Assembly: GCA_023415475.1 (NCBI GenBank)
Contig: JAEZKL010000123.1
Span: forward strand, 1-32,101
Direction of reading: 5' to 3'
DNA: 32,101 nucleotides
DNA from: Bacillota bacterium
Lineage (GTDB): Bacteria; Bacillota; Clostridia; Lachnospirales; Lachnospiraceae
Part shown: piece after piece, positions 16,929-24,958 of the stretch
Numbering within the stretch: the first letter of the stretch is position 1
Layout: every line of letters begins with the position of its first letter
Program-made: the position numbers and the translations under genes
Notes under the pieces: generated by a model
What the model was told of the DNA's origin: nothing
Database searches by the model: none
Seen by the model: only the letters and a program-made list of their open reading frames with translations

Positions 16929-17218
16929 GCTTTCGCGTCAATATATAAAGGAAGAGGCTGTTTCTATACATCTATTATTAGCATAAGGTAAGGGTAACAT
17001 GTATCCCATAGTACACTGTTTGACGAACAGATTGCTGTTATGTAAGACAATAGCATACAACACAATTTCTCGTGCAACGTGAAATTTGTTGTATGATAAT
17101 GGCTTACATAACAGTAAGATGTCCGTCAACCTGTGTATGAGGGATGCTGTTACCCTTGCCTTATGTTAATAAATATATTATGAAACAGCCTCTTCTTACT
17201 AAACCTTGGCGCGAAAGC
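16929..17218. repeat. Long imperfect palindrome between converging genes
   Basis: Nested inverted arms span about 290 bases: GCTTTCGCG / CGCGAAAGC at the edges, GAAGAGGCTGTTTC / GAAACAGCCTCTTC (14 bp perfect), a 22-base arm at 16979-17000 with 17148-17169, and CTGTTATGTAAG / CTTACATAACAG near the centre. The 389-base gap between the LCP gene and the tagF-like gene has no gene. It could be a MITE-like element related to an insertion sequence, or a two-way transcription barrier. Confidence 0.75.
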
Positions 17219-17231
17219 CCTATATTCTTAT

Positions 17232-18374
17232 TTATTTCATCAACTCAAGCAGCCGTTCGGTTGCATTGCGGTCCGTATAGATATAATTCCTAAGAATAAA
17301 ATCCTTGATACGGTACAATTCAAACGCTTGCTCCTTGATAATGCTAACAACCTCTTCTCCGGTGTATGCGACCGGTCCTGGAACAAAGCTTTGATAATCA
17401 TAATAGAACCCTCTTCCTTGGTCAGAGAATTCGTTATAATCGTACGCATAGAATATCATCGGGCGCTCTGTCAGGCAATATTCATATATTATGGAGGAAT
17501 AATCCGTAATCAGGATATCGGTAGCCAGTAAGACTGTGTTGACATCCTTTTCAAAGGACAACTGACAAATATTCTCTCCCAATTCCTCTTCCCGAAAGGA
17601 ATTCGCAATATGGGGGTGTAGCCTTAAGCCAAAATAATACTCTCCGGATAACTGTTGGTTCAATTCTTTAATCAGCTCAATTAATCTTGGATTCTGTGAC
17701 TGTGTATCACGGAAGGTAGGCGCATATAGAATCAACTTCTTCTCCATCGGGATATTATACTTTTGATAGATATATTCCTTGTCCGGATTCCTTCCTGCCA
17801 CCTCTGACTTCTTTATTCTGCGAAGGAGCTCATCCGTCTTAGGAAGTCCAATCGGATAGATGTATTCCTCCTTTACTCCGAAAGCACCGGAATAAACCTT
17901 TTTAATATCCGGCGAATTCACGATCAGGTGAGTGATATTCGCATTTGCTCTGCTTTCTAATTGTTTCAGTCGTCCGGTATTTACATCCTGCCCGAACTTC
18001 TTAATTGTTCCCGTACCATGCCATAATTGGATTACCTTCGTTCCTTTTCTTCTCCGAAGATAGGCATAAGGAAGGAAGATATTGTCGAGCAATATTATTT
18101 CCGCTCTTGCTAGTTCATAAGGCTTTCGGAAGAAAAAAGTGCACATCGTCTTAATCCCCGACAAACCTTTCACTGCTAACGTATCACTCTTCGTCAGATA
18201 GGAAAAGGTATAGCCCTGGTCATACTTCTGCAAGGCCCGGGCAACAATAGCAACGTTACTGCCTTCCCCTTCATCATGGGTCATGATACAAAAAACTCTC
18301 TTCTTTTTCACCGGAACCAATCTACTCAGATTGTACACCAGTGCAAACAGACAATAGCCGAATGTCTTTTTCAT
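17232..18374 (-). CDS. CDP-glycerol glycerophosphotransferase family protein (short)
   Basis: This 380-residue protein belongs to the TagB/TagF family (PF04464), which adds glycerol phosphate from CDP-glycerol. Motifs are LWHGTGTIKKFG with WHGT at 118-121, YAPTFRD (217-223), RLHPH (251-255) and ITDYSSIIYEY (289-299), followed by GFYYDY...PGP. The WHGTGT form differs from the WHGTPLKK of the two relatives upstream, so it may use a different acceptor or be a primase rather than a polymerase. The ATG has AGGAG nine bases upstream. It is the last gene of the tagD-led group, 66 bases after the next one. Confidence 0.85.
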   Translation of the reverse strand: MKKTFGYCLFALVYNLSRLVPVKKKRVFCIMTHDEGEGSNVAIVARALQKYDQGYTFSYLTKSDTLAVKGLSGIKTMCTFFFRKPYELARAEIILLDNIFLPYAYLRRRKGTKVIQLWHGTGTIKKFGQDVNTGRLKQLESRANANITHLIVNSPDIKKVYSGAFGVKEEYIYPIGLPKTDELLRRIKKSEVAGRNPDKEYIYQKYNIPMEKKLILYAPTFRDTQSQNPRLIELIKELNQQLSGEYYFGLRLHPHIANSFREEELGENICQLSFEKDVNTVLLATDILITDYSSIIYEYCLTERPMIFYAYDYNEFSDQGRGFYYDYQSFVPGPVAYTGEEVVSIIKEQAFELYRIKDFILRNYIYTDRNATERLLELMK

Positions 18375-18440
18375 TAATGATACTCCTAGTTTTTCCTGAT
18401 CAGGTATCTATGTATTAGCTCTCATACAGAGGGAGAAGCA

Positions 18441-19640
18441 CTACTCGGATACCCTTTGGATCAATTCAACAACTCTCTTGGAAGCCTTACCATCGTCTGC
18501 ATGATTAAACTTATTATAAAATGCTTCTTGCTTATCATAGTACTTCGCAGAATCATAATCCTTAATCGCTGTGATCAATTCCTGGGTAGTAAGTGTTACG
18601 GGTCCGGGTGCTTCTGCAAGCAAATCAAAATAGAAGCCTCTTAAGGTATCTTTATACTGCTCTAAATCATAACAGAAAAACAACATGGGTCTCTTAAGCA
18701 AACTGTAATCAAACATAACGGAAGAATAATCCGTGATCATCATATCAGATACCAGATACAGATCGGCGATATCAAATCTTAAATCACAGGCATAAACAAA
18801 GCCCTTATAAGGAGACCAATCAACCTGATCCATCACAAGATAATGATACTTTACAATCATAGCATACTCATCACTCAACCTGTTCTGAAGCTCACCAAAG
18901 TCCATGGGAGGGTTAAATTTATATTTTCCCTTATCATAATACTCATTGTCACGCCAGGTAGGAGCATAGAGAATAATCTTCTTATCCAAGGGAAGTCCCA
19001 GTTGTTTCTTTAATTCCATGATATCATTACTATTGTTCTTGGCAAAAAGTACATCATTTCTTGGATAACCGATTTCCAGCATCTCCTTACCAAAGGCAAA
19101 GGCTCTGCGAAAAATCTCTGACGAAAAACGATTTTGCGAAATCAGGTAATCCCAGGTCTGAGCGTTATCATAGAAATTCTTCTTATAATTATCAATTCCC
19201 TTCTCACCGGCCATAAACACCGTTTCCATATCAAGTGCAAGCTTCTTCAGCGGTGTTCCGTGCCAGGTCTGGATATAAGTACAGCCGGGTCTTTTGATGA
19301 TATATTTCGGCAAACGTGTATCACACACCCAGATTCCTGCTATGGCAAACAGATAGAAATAAAATAATCTCGTTCTCTTTACCGCCTTAGCTGTCCCCGG
19401 AAGAGGAGTGGCGGGATTCTCCAATATAAAATAGCAACGGTATTTCTTATCCAAACCCTGACGAACCATTTCCTCATAAATTGATCGTGGATTGCCTGTA
19501 TAATTTCTTCCCAGATTACTTTCAAAAAGAATGATATCCTTTTTTATCGGCAGTAGCCTGCAGGCTAATTGATATCCCTTGATAACAATTGACTTAAGCT
19601 TCTTCTTGACCTTCTTAATCACATTATTTACAAATGTCAT
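18441..19640 (-). CDS. CDP-glycerol glycerophosphotransferase (TagF-like)
   Basis: This 399-residue enzyme has the PF04464 fold, with QTWHGTPLKK (WHGT 126-129), GYPRND (191-196), YAPTWRDNEYYDKG (from 225) and ITDYSSVMFDY in its last third. The GYPRND and WHGTPLKK motifs are those of the polymerase-type branch, which builds poly(glycerol phosphate). An N-terminal basic stretch may bind the membrane surface. It follows tagD by 26 bases and so is likely cotranscribed with the CDP-glycerol supplier. Motif order matches the C-terminal half of the 808-residue fusion protein at 22010. Confidence 0.88.
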   Translation of the reverse strand: MTFVNNVIKKVKKKLKSIVIKGYQLACRLLPIKKDIILFESNLGRNYTGNPRSIYEEMVRQGLDKKYRCYFILENPATPLPGTAKAVKRTRLFYFYLFAIAGIWVCDTRLPKYIIKRPGCTYIQTWHGTPLKKLALDMETVFMAGEKGIDNYKKNFYDNAQTWDYLISQNRFSSEIFRRAFAFGKEMLEIGYPRNDVLFAKNNSNDIMELKKQLGLPLDKKIILYAPTWRDNEYYDKGKYKFNPPMDFGELQNRLSDEYAMIVKYHYLVMDQVDWSPYKGFVYACDLRFDIADLYLVSDMMITDYSSVMFDYSLLKRPMLFFCYDLEQYKDTLRGFYFDLLAEAPGPVTLTTQELITAIKDYDSAKYYDKQEAFYNKFNHADDGKASKRVVELIQRVSE

Positions 19641-19666
19641 AGATGATAAGCATCCTCTTTTTCAAT

Positions 19667-20068
19667 TTAATTTTTCTTAGCACCAAGATTTAAATCCTGC
19701 TTAATCTTTGTCGTGGAAATACCTTCCGTACGAGGGAGATAAATAACCTCACAATAATCCTTCAAGAAATCAAATTGCCCCTTCCAGTCGTCACCCATTA
19801 CGAAAACGTCAATCTGATTATCCACAACATCCGTAATCTTCTGCTCCCAGTTATATTCCGGTATCACTTCATCCACATATTTTATGGCCTCCAGAATAAT
19901 CTTACGATCCTCATAACAATGATACGCTGTCTTATGCTTAATAGCATTAAATTCATCTGAGGAGAGAACTACCACAAGGTAATCACCATACTCCTTTGCC
20001 CTTCGCAGCAGATTAATATGTCCAACATGCAGTAAATCATAAGTTCCATAGGTTATTACTTTCTTCAT
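19667..20068 (-). CDS. tagD: Glycerol-3-phosphate cytidylyltransferase TagD
   Basis: This 133-residue enzyme makes CDP-glycerol from CTP and glycerol-3-phosphate, the donor for the glycerophosphotransferases around it. It has the nucleotidyltransferase HxGH motif HVGH (14-17) within TYGTYDLLHVGHINLL and the closing motif RTEGISTT (113-120). Its length is normal for TagD. The ribosome site is weak. A promoter lies at 20191-20220, so this gene seems to start its own unit after the tagH terminator. Confidence 0.93.
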   Translation of the reverse strand: MKKVITYGTYDLLHVGHINLLRRAKEYGDYLVVVLSSDEFNAIKHKTAYHCYEDRKIILEAIKYVDEVIPEYNWEQKITDVVDNQIDVFVMGDDWKGQFDFLKDYCEVIYLPRTEGISTTKIKQDLNLGAKKN

Positions 20069-20190
20069 CGTCGTTTATGCTCTATTCAAAAGCTTCTACT
20101 TTTTAAGAGCATTTCCCCTTTCCAAAATTGTATCAAATTGCTTCACGTTCTATTTTTTAATGTCTGATTAGTAGCCATTTTATGAAACAT

Positions 20191-20220
20191 ATTATAGCAA
20201 AAGTAATGAAAATAAGCCAA
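20191..20220 (-). promoter_or_regulatory. Promoter of the tagD group
   Basis: On the minus strand TTGGCT (20215-20220), an 18-base spacer and a perfect TATAAT (20191-20196) lie 123 bases upstream of tagD. The -35 overlaps the tagH terminator arm. Confidence 0.5.
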
Positions 20221-20231
20221 GCCTCCTTGGC
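20204..20231 (-). terminator. Terminator after tagH
   Basis: GCCAAG and CTTGGC form a 6-bp stem with a four-base loop, followed on the minus strand by TTATTTTC. It lies four bases after the tagH stop codon. The stem is short, so read-through into tagD is likely. Confidence 0.5.
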
Positions 20232-20235
20232 CACA

Positions 20236-20979
20236 TTATACTTCGTTGACTTTAGCTTCGTAAATCGTACTAACGTCACTTACCTTTCCCTTGGCGATCA
20301 GTCTGCCCTTATCAAGTAGTATCGCGCAGTTACAGAGACGATTAACCTGCTCCAGGGAATGAGATACGAACAACACGGTAACTCCGCTGTCGAACATATC
20401 TTTAATCTTCTTCTCACTCTTCTTTCTAAACTTTGCATCCCCTACCGCGAGAACCTCATCCAGAATTAATATCTCGGGCTTAACGATCGTAGCAATGGAA
20501 AAGCCAAGTCTTGCTTTCATACCGGAGGAATAATTCTTCACCGGAACATTGATAAAGTCACCTAACTCAGAGAACTCAACAATCTCGTTGTATTTCTCCC
20601 TGATGAAATCTCTGGGATATCCCAGTACCGCACCATAAAGATAGATATTCTCCGCTCCGGTATATTGGGGATCAAAGCCTGCCCCAAGCTCAAGCAACGG
20701 AACAATCTTGCCTTTGATGGATACACTGCCCTCGGTAGCCTTAAGCACCCCCGCAATGATCTTCAACAAAGTACTTTTTCCGGCACCGTTTAAGCCTAGA
20801 ATTCCGAGCCTGTCCCCTTTGTTCAAAGTAAAGGATACATTATGCAATGCCCAGAACTCTTGATATCTCAGTTCATTCTTAAGCATCTTTATAAAATATT
20901 CTTTCAGATTATCAATTTTATTCTCCATCAGGTTGAATTTCATACTGACGTTATCAACAACTAACACTTGTTCTTTCAC
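20236..20979 (-). CDS. tagH: Teichoic acid/polysaccharide ABC exporter ATPase TagH
   Basis: This 247-residue ATPase drives export of the finished polymer through TagG. Walker A is GLNGAGKST, the signature is SSGMKARLGFS, Walker B is ILILDEVLAVGD and the H-loop is VLFVSHS. The AVGD form and the N-terminal LKEYFIKMLKNEL extension are typical of polysaccharide exporters of the ABC-2 type. I chose GTG 20979, with GGAGG five bases upstream; the frame is open to a TTG at 21003. The carbohydrate-binding C-terminal domain of some relatives is absent. It follows tagG by 40 bases. Confidence 0.9.
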   Translation of the reverse strand: MKEQVLVVDNVSMKFNLMENKIDNLKEYFIKMLKNELRYQEFWALHNVSFTLNKGDRLGILGLNGAGKSTLLKIIAGVLKATEGSVSIKGKIVPLLELGAGFDPQYTGAENIYLYGAVLGYPRDFIREKYNEIVEFSELGDFINVPVKNYSSGMKARLGFSIATIVKPEILILDEVLAVGDAKFRKKSEKKIKDMFDSGVTVLFVSHSLEQVNRLCNCAILLDKGRLIAKGKVSDVSTIYEAKVNEV

Positions 20980-21019
20980 GAAATCCTCCGTTCTATGCTG
21001 CAACCATGCTTCTTCTATA

Positions 21020-21796
21020 TTAAATATTCAGAATGAAATTATCCTGCTTACGGTAAAACAGCAGCATACCTACCAACAGGGATCCAAAGCTATATACCAG
21101 AGATAATATCAAGGAAGTCTGATCCATAGGAGCTCCAAATACGGCACTTCTAAAGGTATCGATGATGACGTAGAGAGGGTTTAACTTAAATACCCATACT
21201 GATTCACCCAGTTTCAGAGAATCCATACGATAAAATATCGCGCAGGTATACATAATAATCATCAATGCAACGCTCCATAAATATTCCAGATCTCTGAAGA
21301 ATACAGCTAAGGTTGCTAGCAACATACCGGAACCAATTGCTAATATTAATATAAGAAATAATGGTATAACTGATTGGAACAAATATATCGTTGGCATAAC
21401 TCGGAAGACAATTAATGCTCCAAACAATACAATTAAAGAGATTAAAAATATAATATAATTGGACAACACCGTGGAGAAGGGGTACATATATTTAGGTATA
21501 TACACCTTCTTAATCATTGCACTGTTACTGCGTATGGATTTCATCGCTGATTTTGTTGAATTCGCGTAAAAGCTATACAACAGTCGACCGGTCAGGATAT
21601 ATACCGGAAATTGTTCATCTTTAACCCCGCGCATACTACCAAAAACAAACGCTAAAACCACCGTTGTTAATATCGGCTCTAACAATGTCCAAAAAATACC
21701 CAGATAGGACCTGCGGTATTTCAGCTTTATATCCTTCTTTACCAGTTCCCCCAGTAAAAATCGATATTTATTAAAATTCAACCATGCGCTCTTCAC
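21020..21796 (-). CDS. tagG: Teichoic acid/polysaccharide ABC exporter permease TagG
   Basis: This 258-residue ABC-2 type permease has an N-terminal amphipathic region with KDIKLKYRRSYLGIFWTLLEP, a hallmark of the family, followed by six predicted membrane helices and the FRSAVFGAP region near the C-terminus. It forms the channel with TagH. The start is GTG 21796, with GGGAGG seven bases upstream. It lies 213 bases downstream of the 808-residue fusion gene, with an 80-bp repeat and a TTC-tip hairpin between them. Confidence 0.92.
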   Translation of the reverse strand: MKSAWLNFNKYRFLLGELVKKDIKLKYRRSYLGIFWTLLEPILTTVVLAFVFGSMRGVKDEQFPVYILTGRLLYSFYANSTKSAMKSIRSNSAMIKKVYIPKYMYPFSTVLSNYIIFLISLIVLFGALIVFRVMPTIYLFQSVIPLFLILILAIGSGMLLATLAVFFRDLEYLWSVALMIIMYTCAIFYRMDSLKLGESVWVFKLNPLYVIIDTFRSAVFGAPMDQTSLILSLVYSFGSLLVGMLLFYRKQDNFILNI

Positions 21797-21918
21797 TCGT
21801 ATCCTCCCATGCTACCCTTAACGGTAGCTTGAATAACATCATTACAGGCGCGAATATATTCTTACTGACTTCTCCGCACTTATATGAAATATATTATCCG
21901 TTATTACTAAACCTCCAT

Positions 21919-21937
21919 GATGCCACTTCGTGGCATC
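21919..21937. repeat. TTC-tip hairpin between tagG and the fusion gene
   Basis: GATGCCAC and GTGGCATC form a perfect 8-bp stem around a TTC loop. The arms differ from all the other hairpins of this type in the window, but the tip is alike. Confidence 0.75.
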
Positions 21938-21947
21938 GTAGATTCCT

Positions 21948-22027
21948 GGAAGAACAAGGAGTTTGCTCCAATGGGCAAACTTCGCAGCTTCTTCCCATGT
22001 GAATTTCTTTTAATTCACATTATTCAC
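21948..22027. repeat. 80-bp gene-end repeat, full copy at the tagF fusion gene
   Basis: This is about 90% identical to 4801-4880. The loop TCCAATGG is unchanged, while the arms read GTTTGC (21961-21966) and GCAAAC (21975-21980) in place of GTTCGT and ACGAAC, so both arms changed together. The repeat reaches into the 3' end of the gene and supplies its last codons (about NNVN) and stop. Confidence 0.85.
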
Positions 22028-24436
22028 ACTATTCATAAAGACTGATTTTACCACTTTTTCTGCTGCGTGTCCATCTTCCCATTCACAAAATCTGTGATAG
22101 AATTCATCATATCTTTGTTTATATTCACGAGACACCTCATCAATACTTTGTACCGCATCGATTACCTCGTCCGTTGTATATAGTAGAGGACCGGGTACCT
22201 CCTTCTCAATATCCAAATAGAAGCCTCTAAGGATATCCCTGTATTTCTCCAGATCATAGGTAAAGAACAGCATCGGCCGCTTTAAATTCGCATAATCAAA
22301 GAATACGGAGGAATAGTCTGTAATCAGAATATCTGAGATCAGATACAGCTCTGAAATGTCATCATACTTACTTAAATTATAAGCAAACCCGCCGTAGGTG
22401 CTTACATCCAGTGAATCAGCGATGAAATAATGGGTTCGAAGTAAAACCGCATACTGATCGCCAAGTCTTTCGTACATCCTCTTAAGGTCTAATTGCAATT
22501 CAAATTTATATTGTCCCTTTCTGTAAAACTCATCATCTCTCCAGGTAGGAGCATAGAGGATGGTCTTCTTGTCCAGTGGAATCCCTAACCGCTTTCGAAT
22601 TCCTGCAGCTATCTCCTCTTTGTCCTTGGTATGCATAATATCATTTCTCGGATAGCCGGTTTCCAGCATCTTATTCTCGTACATGAAGCATCTGCGGAAG
22701 GTCTCACTACAGAAGGCATTGGGTGCAATCAGATAATCCCAGGCACGGGATTGCTTATACACCTGCTGCTTATATTTTGGCGAGGCTGAGGTAATATCAT
22801 CCATATCAAATACCAGCTTTTTCAAAGGAGTACCATGCCAGGTCTGCAGAAAAAAAGTTTTTTTTCTCTTCACTGTCCATTCCGGCTGCCTACTATTAAA
22901 CACAAAATATTTACTTCGTGCAAGGTAATAATAGTACAAAAGGGAATATCTCTTAATCTTCTTGTGTTTATAAGGTATATCGGTATTCTTCTTATCAATA
23001 ACCCAGATGCACTTGTATTCATTACGAAAATTCTTTGCAAGATATTCATAAATGTATTTCGGATTATCGGAATAGCTCTTGCCAAAAAAGCTCTCGAAAA
23101 GAATCGTATCGGTTAGGATCGCGCGCTTCAGAAACACACGATTATAGAGGGTCATGTGGAATGCCTTTTTACTTTTCAGGATTCTCTTCAGCTTTTGATA
23201 AGCTAAATAAGTTGTTACAATCCGTCGGGATGTCACCGCGTCCTTTTTAATCAGAGCTTTGATAATTAATTTTTTATAGCCTCTCTGAGCCTTGAGTACC
23301 TCCGGATTCATCTGGCCGATGATGTCACTCATGCGAATGAAATTATCTTCTCGCCATACAGGATTATCACTTCTCTTTAGCTTAGGGGCATATACTTTTG
23401 TATAATATGAGATGTATTTTCTGTCAAAATGGTTTCTTAATTCAGAATCCCTTGGAATTCTTTGCGTAGTCTTATAGTACGTGTCCAGGAATTCATAAAA
23501 TCTGTTTGGATCCTTAATCTGAGATAGAGACGGGAAATTAATCGTGTCATTATGCTTTCTCTTAATATACTTAGCAGATAATCGTTTGCGCAGCTTATCT
23601 GTCTTAGACAGTGCTTCCATAAGAAACGGAACATCGGACATATAAACCAAATCCTCCGGAAAACGAAGCTGATTCTCTTCCAAAAAGCTTCTCTTAAATA
23701 AAATATTCAGCACTGATATATTACGAACACCCTTACGTTTGGCTACCAATATGCGGTATGCCTGCCTAGTACGTATTTCCCTTATTCGAAGCAACTCTTC
23801 TTCCGAAAGCTGTTCATCCGACTCATCGGACTCTTCTGCATTGACTCTGTTCGACTTACTATATTCCTTAGAATCATCCACTCCATCACTGTCGCTGTCG
23901 TCGGGGCTTTCCCCATCATCCGACTCCTGCTGATGAGTATCCTCCTCAGCATCATCATTCTCTGCATTATTTTCAGCCCGTATTTCTGCCGAATCAGAAG
24001 TGCTGGCTTCGCTTTCTTCTTCTTCATCACCAGTATCCTGTTCCTCCTTGCGTGCAAGGTAAACACTTCTGCCGAACCAGGTAGACTTTTTCTTACCGTA
24101 AACGATATCATAGTCTCGTTCCTGCGCTGCAAGAACTAAATTTTCTATGGTATTGCCGTATAAATAATCATCACTATCCAGAAAGTATACATAATCTCCG
24201 GTTGCTATATCGAGCCCAAGATTTCTGGCTGCCGCAACACCGGTTTTATTCTGAAGGTGATAAACTTGAATTGATAACTCTTCATAATCCGAAAGACATT
24301 CAAGCTCCTTCTCATCCACATGATCGCAGATCAGAAGTATTTCCATATCACTGCCGGTTTGCTCCTTAAGACTGTCCAAGCAGTCTCTTAAATAAGCCTC
24401 CCCTTTATGATAAGGAATAATAATACTTGTGTTCAT
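22010..24436 (-). CDS. Fusion of GT2 glycosyltransferase and TagF-type glycerophosphotransferase
   Basis: This 808-residue protein joins two enzymes. The N-terminal GT-A fold glycosyltransferase (about 1-330) begins TSIIIPYHKGEAYLRDCL and has the metal site DSDD (87-90). The C-terminal PF04464 domain (about 440-800) has WHGTPLKK (533-540), GYPRND (594-599), YAPTWRDDEFY (628-638) and ITDYSSVFFDY (705-715). Such fusions could add a sugar and glycerol phosphate in one chain. An unusual insert of about 85 residues (131-215), made mostly of Glu, Asp and Ser, interrupts the GT2 domain. The ATG has GGAGG nine bases upstream and a strong promoter further up. The last few residues come from the 80-bp repeat. 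Confidence 0.88.
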   Translation of the reverse strand: MNTSIIIPYHKGEAYLRDCLDSLKEQTGSDMEILLICDHVDEKELECLSDYEELSIQVYHLQNKTGVAAARNLGLDIATGDYVYFLDSDDYLYGNTIENLVLAAQERDYDIVYGKKKSTWFGRSVYLARKEEQDTGDEEEESEASTSDSAEIRAENNAENDDAEEDTHQQESDDGESPDDSDSDGVDDSKEYSKSNRVNAEESDESDEQLSEEELLRIREIRTRQAYRILVAKRKGVRNISVLNILFKRSFLEENQLRFPEDLVYMSDVPFLMEALSKTDKLRKRLSAKYIKRKHNDTINFPSLSQIKDPNRFYEFLDTYYKTTQRIPRDSELRNHFDRKYISYYTKVYAPKLKRSDNPVWREDNFIRMSDIIGQMNPEVLKAQRGYKKLIIKALIKKDAVTSRRIVTTYLAYQKLKRILKSKKAFHMTLYNRVFLKRAILTDTILFESFFGKSYSDNPKYIYEYLAKNFRNEYKCIWVIDKKNTDIPYKHKKIKRYSLLYYYYLARSKYFVFNSRQPEWTVKRKKTFFLQTWHGTPLKKLVFDMDDITSASPKYKQQVYKQSRAWDYLIAPNAFCSETFRRCFMYENKMLETGYPRNDIMHTKDKEEIAAGIRKRLGIPLDKKTILYAPTWRDDEFYRKGQYKFELQLDLKRMYERLGDQYAVLLRTHYFIADSLDVSTYGGFAYNLSKYDDISELYLISDILITDYSSVFFDYANLKRPMLFFTYDLEKYRDILRGFYLDIEKEVPGPLLYTTDEVIDAVQSIDEVSREYKQRYDEFYHRFCEWEDGHAAEKVVKSVFMNSVNNVN

Positions 24437-24495
24437 AATTTTGGTCCTCCATGTATTTTGGAATCACCTAATCATCCAAAAACCACAGCATAGGA

Positions 24496-24524
24496 ATTAT
24501 AGCATCTTAAGGAAGGATAGTCAA
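24496..24524 (-). promoter_or_regulatory. Strong promoter of the tagF fusion gene
   Basis: On the minus strand TTGACT (24519-24524), a 17-base spacer and a perfect TATAAT (24496-24501) lie 60 bases upstream of the start codon. Confidence 0.75.
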
Positions 24525-24656
24525 GATTAGCACCCTTTCCCCAAGATTCCAAACATTTATAATCAATTTAATTCTTGCCTAAAAAAATGATTTTTAACAA
24601 GCAATGCTCCAATAGTAATCGGTGTAAAGTATATAAACGCACATAGATCTTATGAA

Positions 24657-24921
24657 GGAGTGTTGTAAACACCTCTCATTTTATCATGAACAGGGGGAAT
24701 GGATGTTATAGGTATTCATCTTAGCAAGACCGTCCGACGCAGGTTGTCCATGTCCGAGTTGAGACTCAGGCGAAAATGACGCCTGCTTATGCGGCATTTT
24801 CACCAGTCTTTGAGGCTCAATATAGAACATACCAAGGAGGGAAAGGCGCTAAGTGAATGCCTGTAATATTCATTCCCCCGCTAAACTGCACAAAAATAGG
24901 GGGGTGTTTACAACACCCCCC
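24657..24921 (+). ncRNA. Candidate structured RNA, long rod fold
   Basis: This element fills most of the 522-base gap between leuA and the tagF fusion gene. GTGTTGTAAACACC (24660-24673) can pair with its complement at 24903-24916. Inside it, 24693-24725 pairs with 24848-24879 over 32 base pairs with one bulge and no mismatch, if five G-U wobbles are allowed. A further hairpin (GGCGAAAAU / AUUUUCACC) and others sit in the 122-base interior. The wobbles are valid only in a plus-strand RNA. No protein frame is convincing. A clear promoter and a U-tailed terminator on the plus strand are missing, so this remains a candidate. I do not recognise tmRNA, RNase P or SRP core motifs. Confidence 0.45.
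24890..24921 (-). terminator. Terminator of leuA
   Basis: Six G, TGTT, loop TAC, AACA and six C form a perfect 10-bp stem, followed on the minus strand by TATTTTTG. It lies 37 bases after the leuA stop codon. Its palindromic core is also one arm of the candidate RNA above. Confidence 0.88.
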
Positions 24922-24958
24922 AAAGACTCTACATTGTCACTATTCATTAATCCGATTT

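Noticed and set aside
24657..24921. SRP RNA, tmRNA or RNase P RNA
   Set aside because: The size would fit an SRP RNA, but none of the conserved cores (GGAAGG-AGCA of SRP, tRNA-like ends of tmRNA, GAGGAAAGTCC of RNase P) are found.
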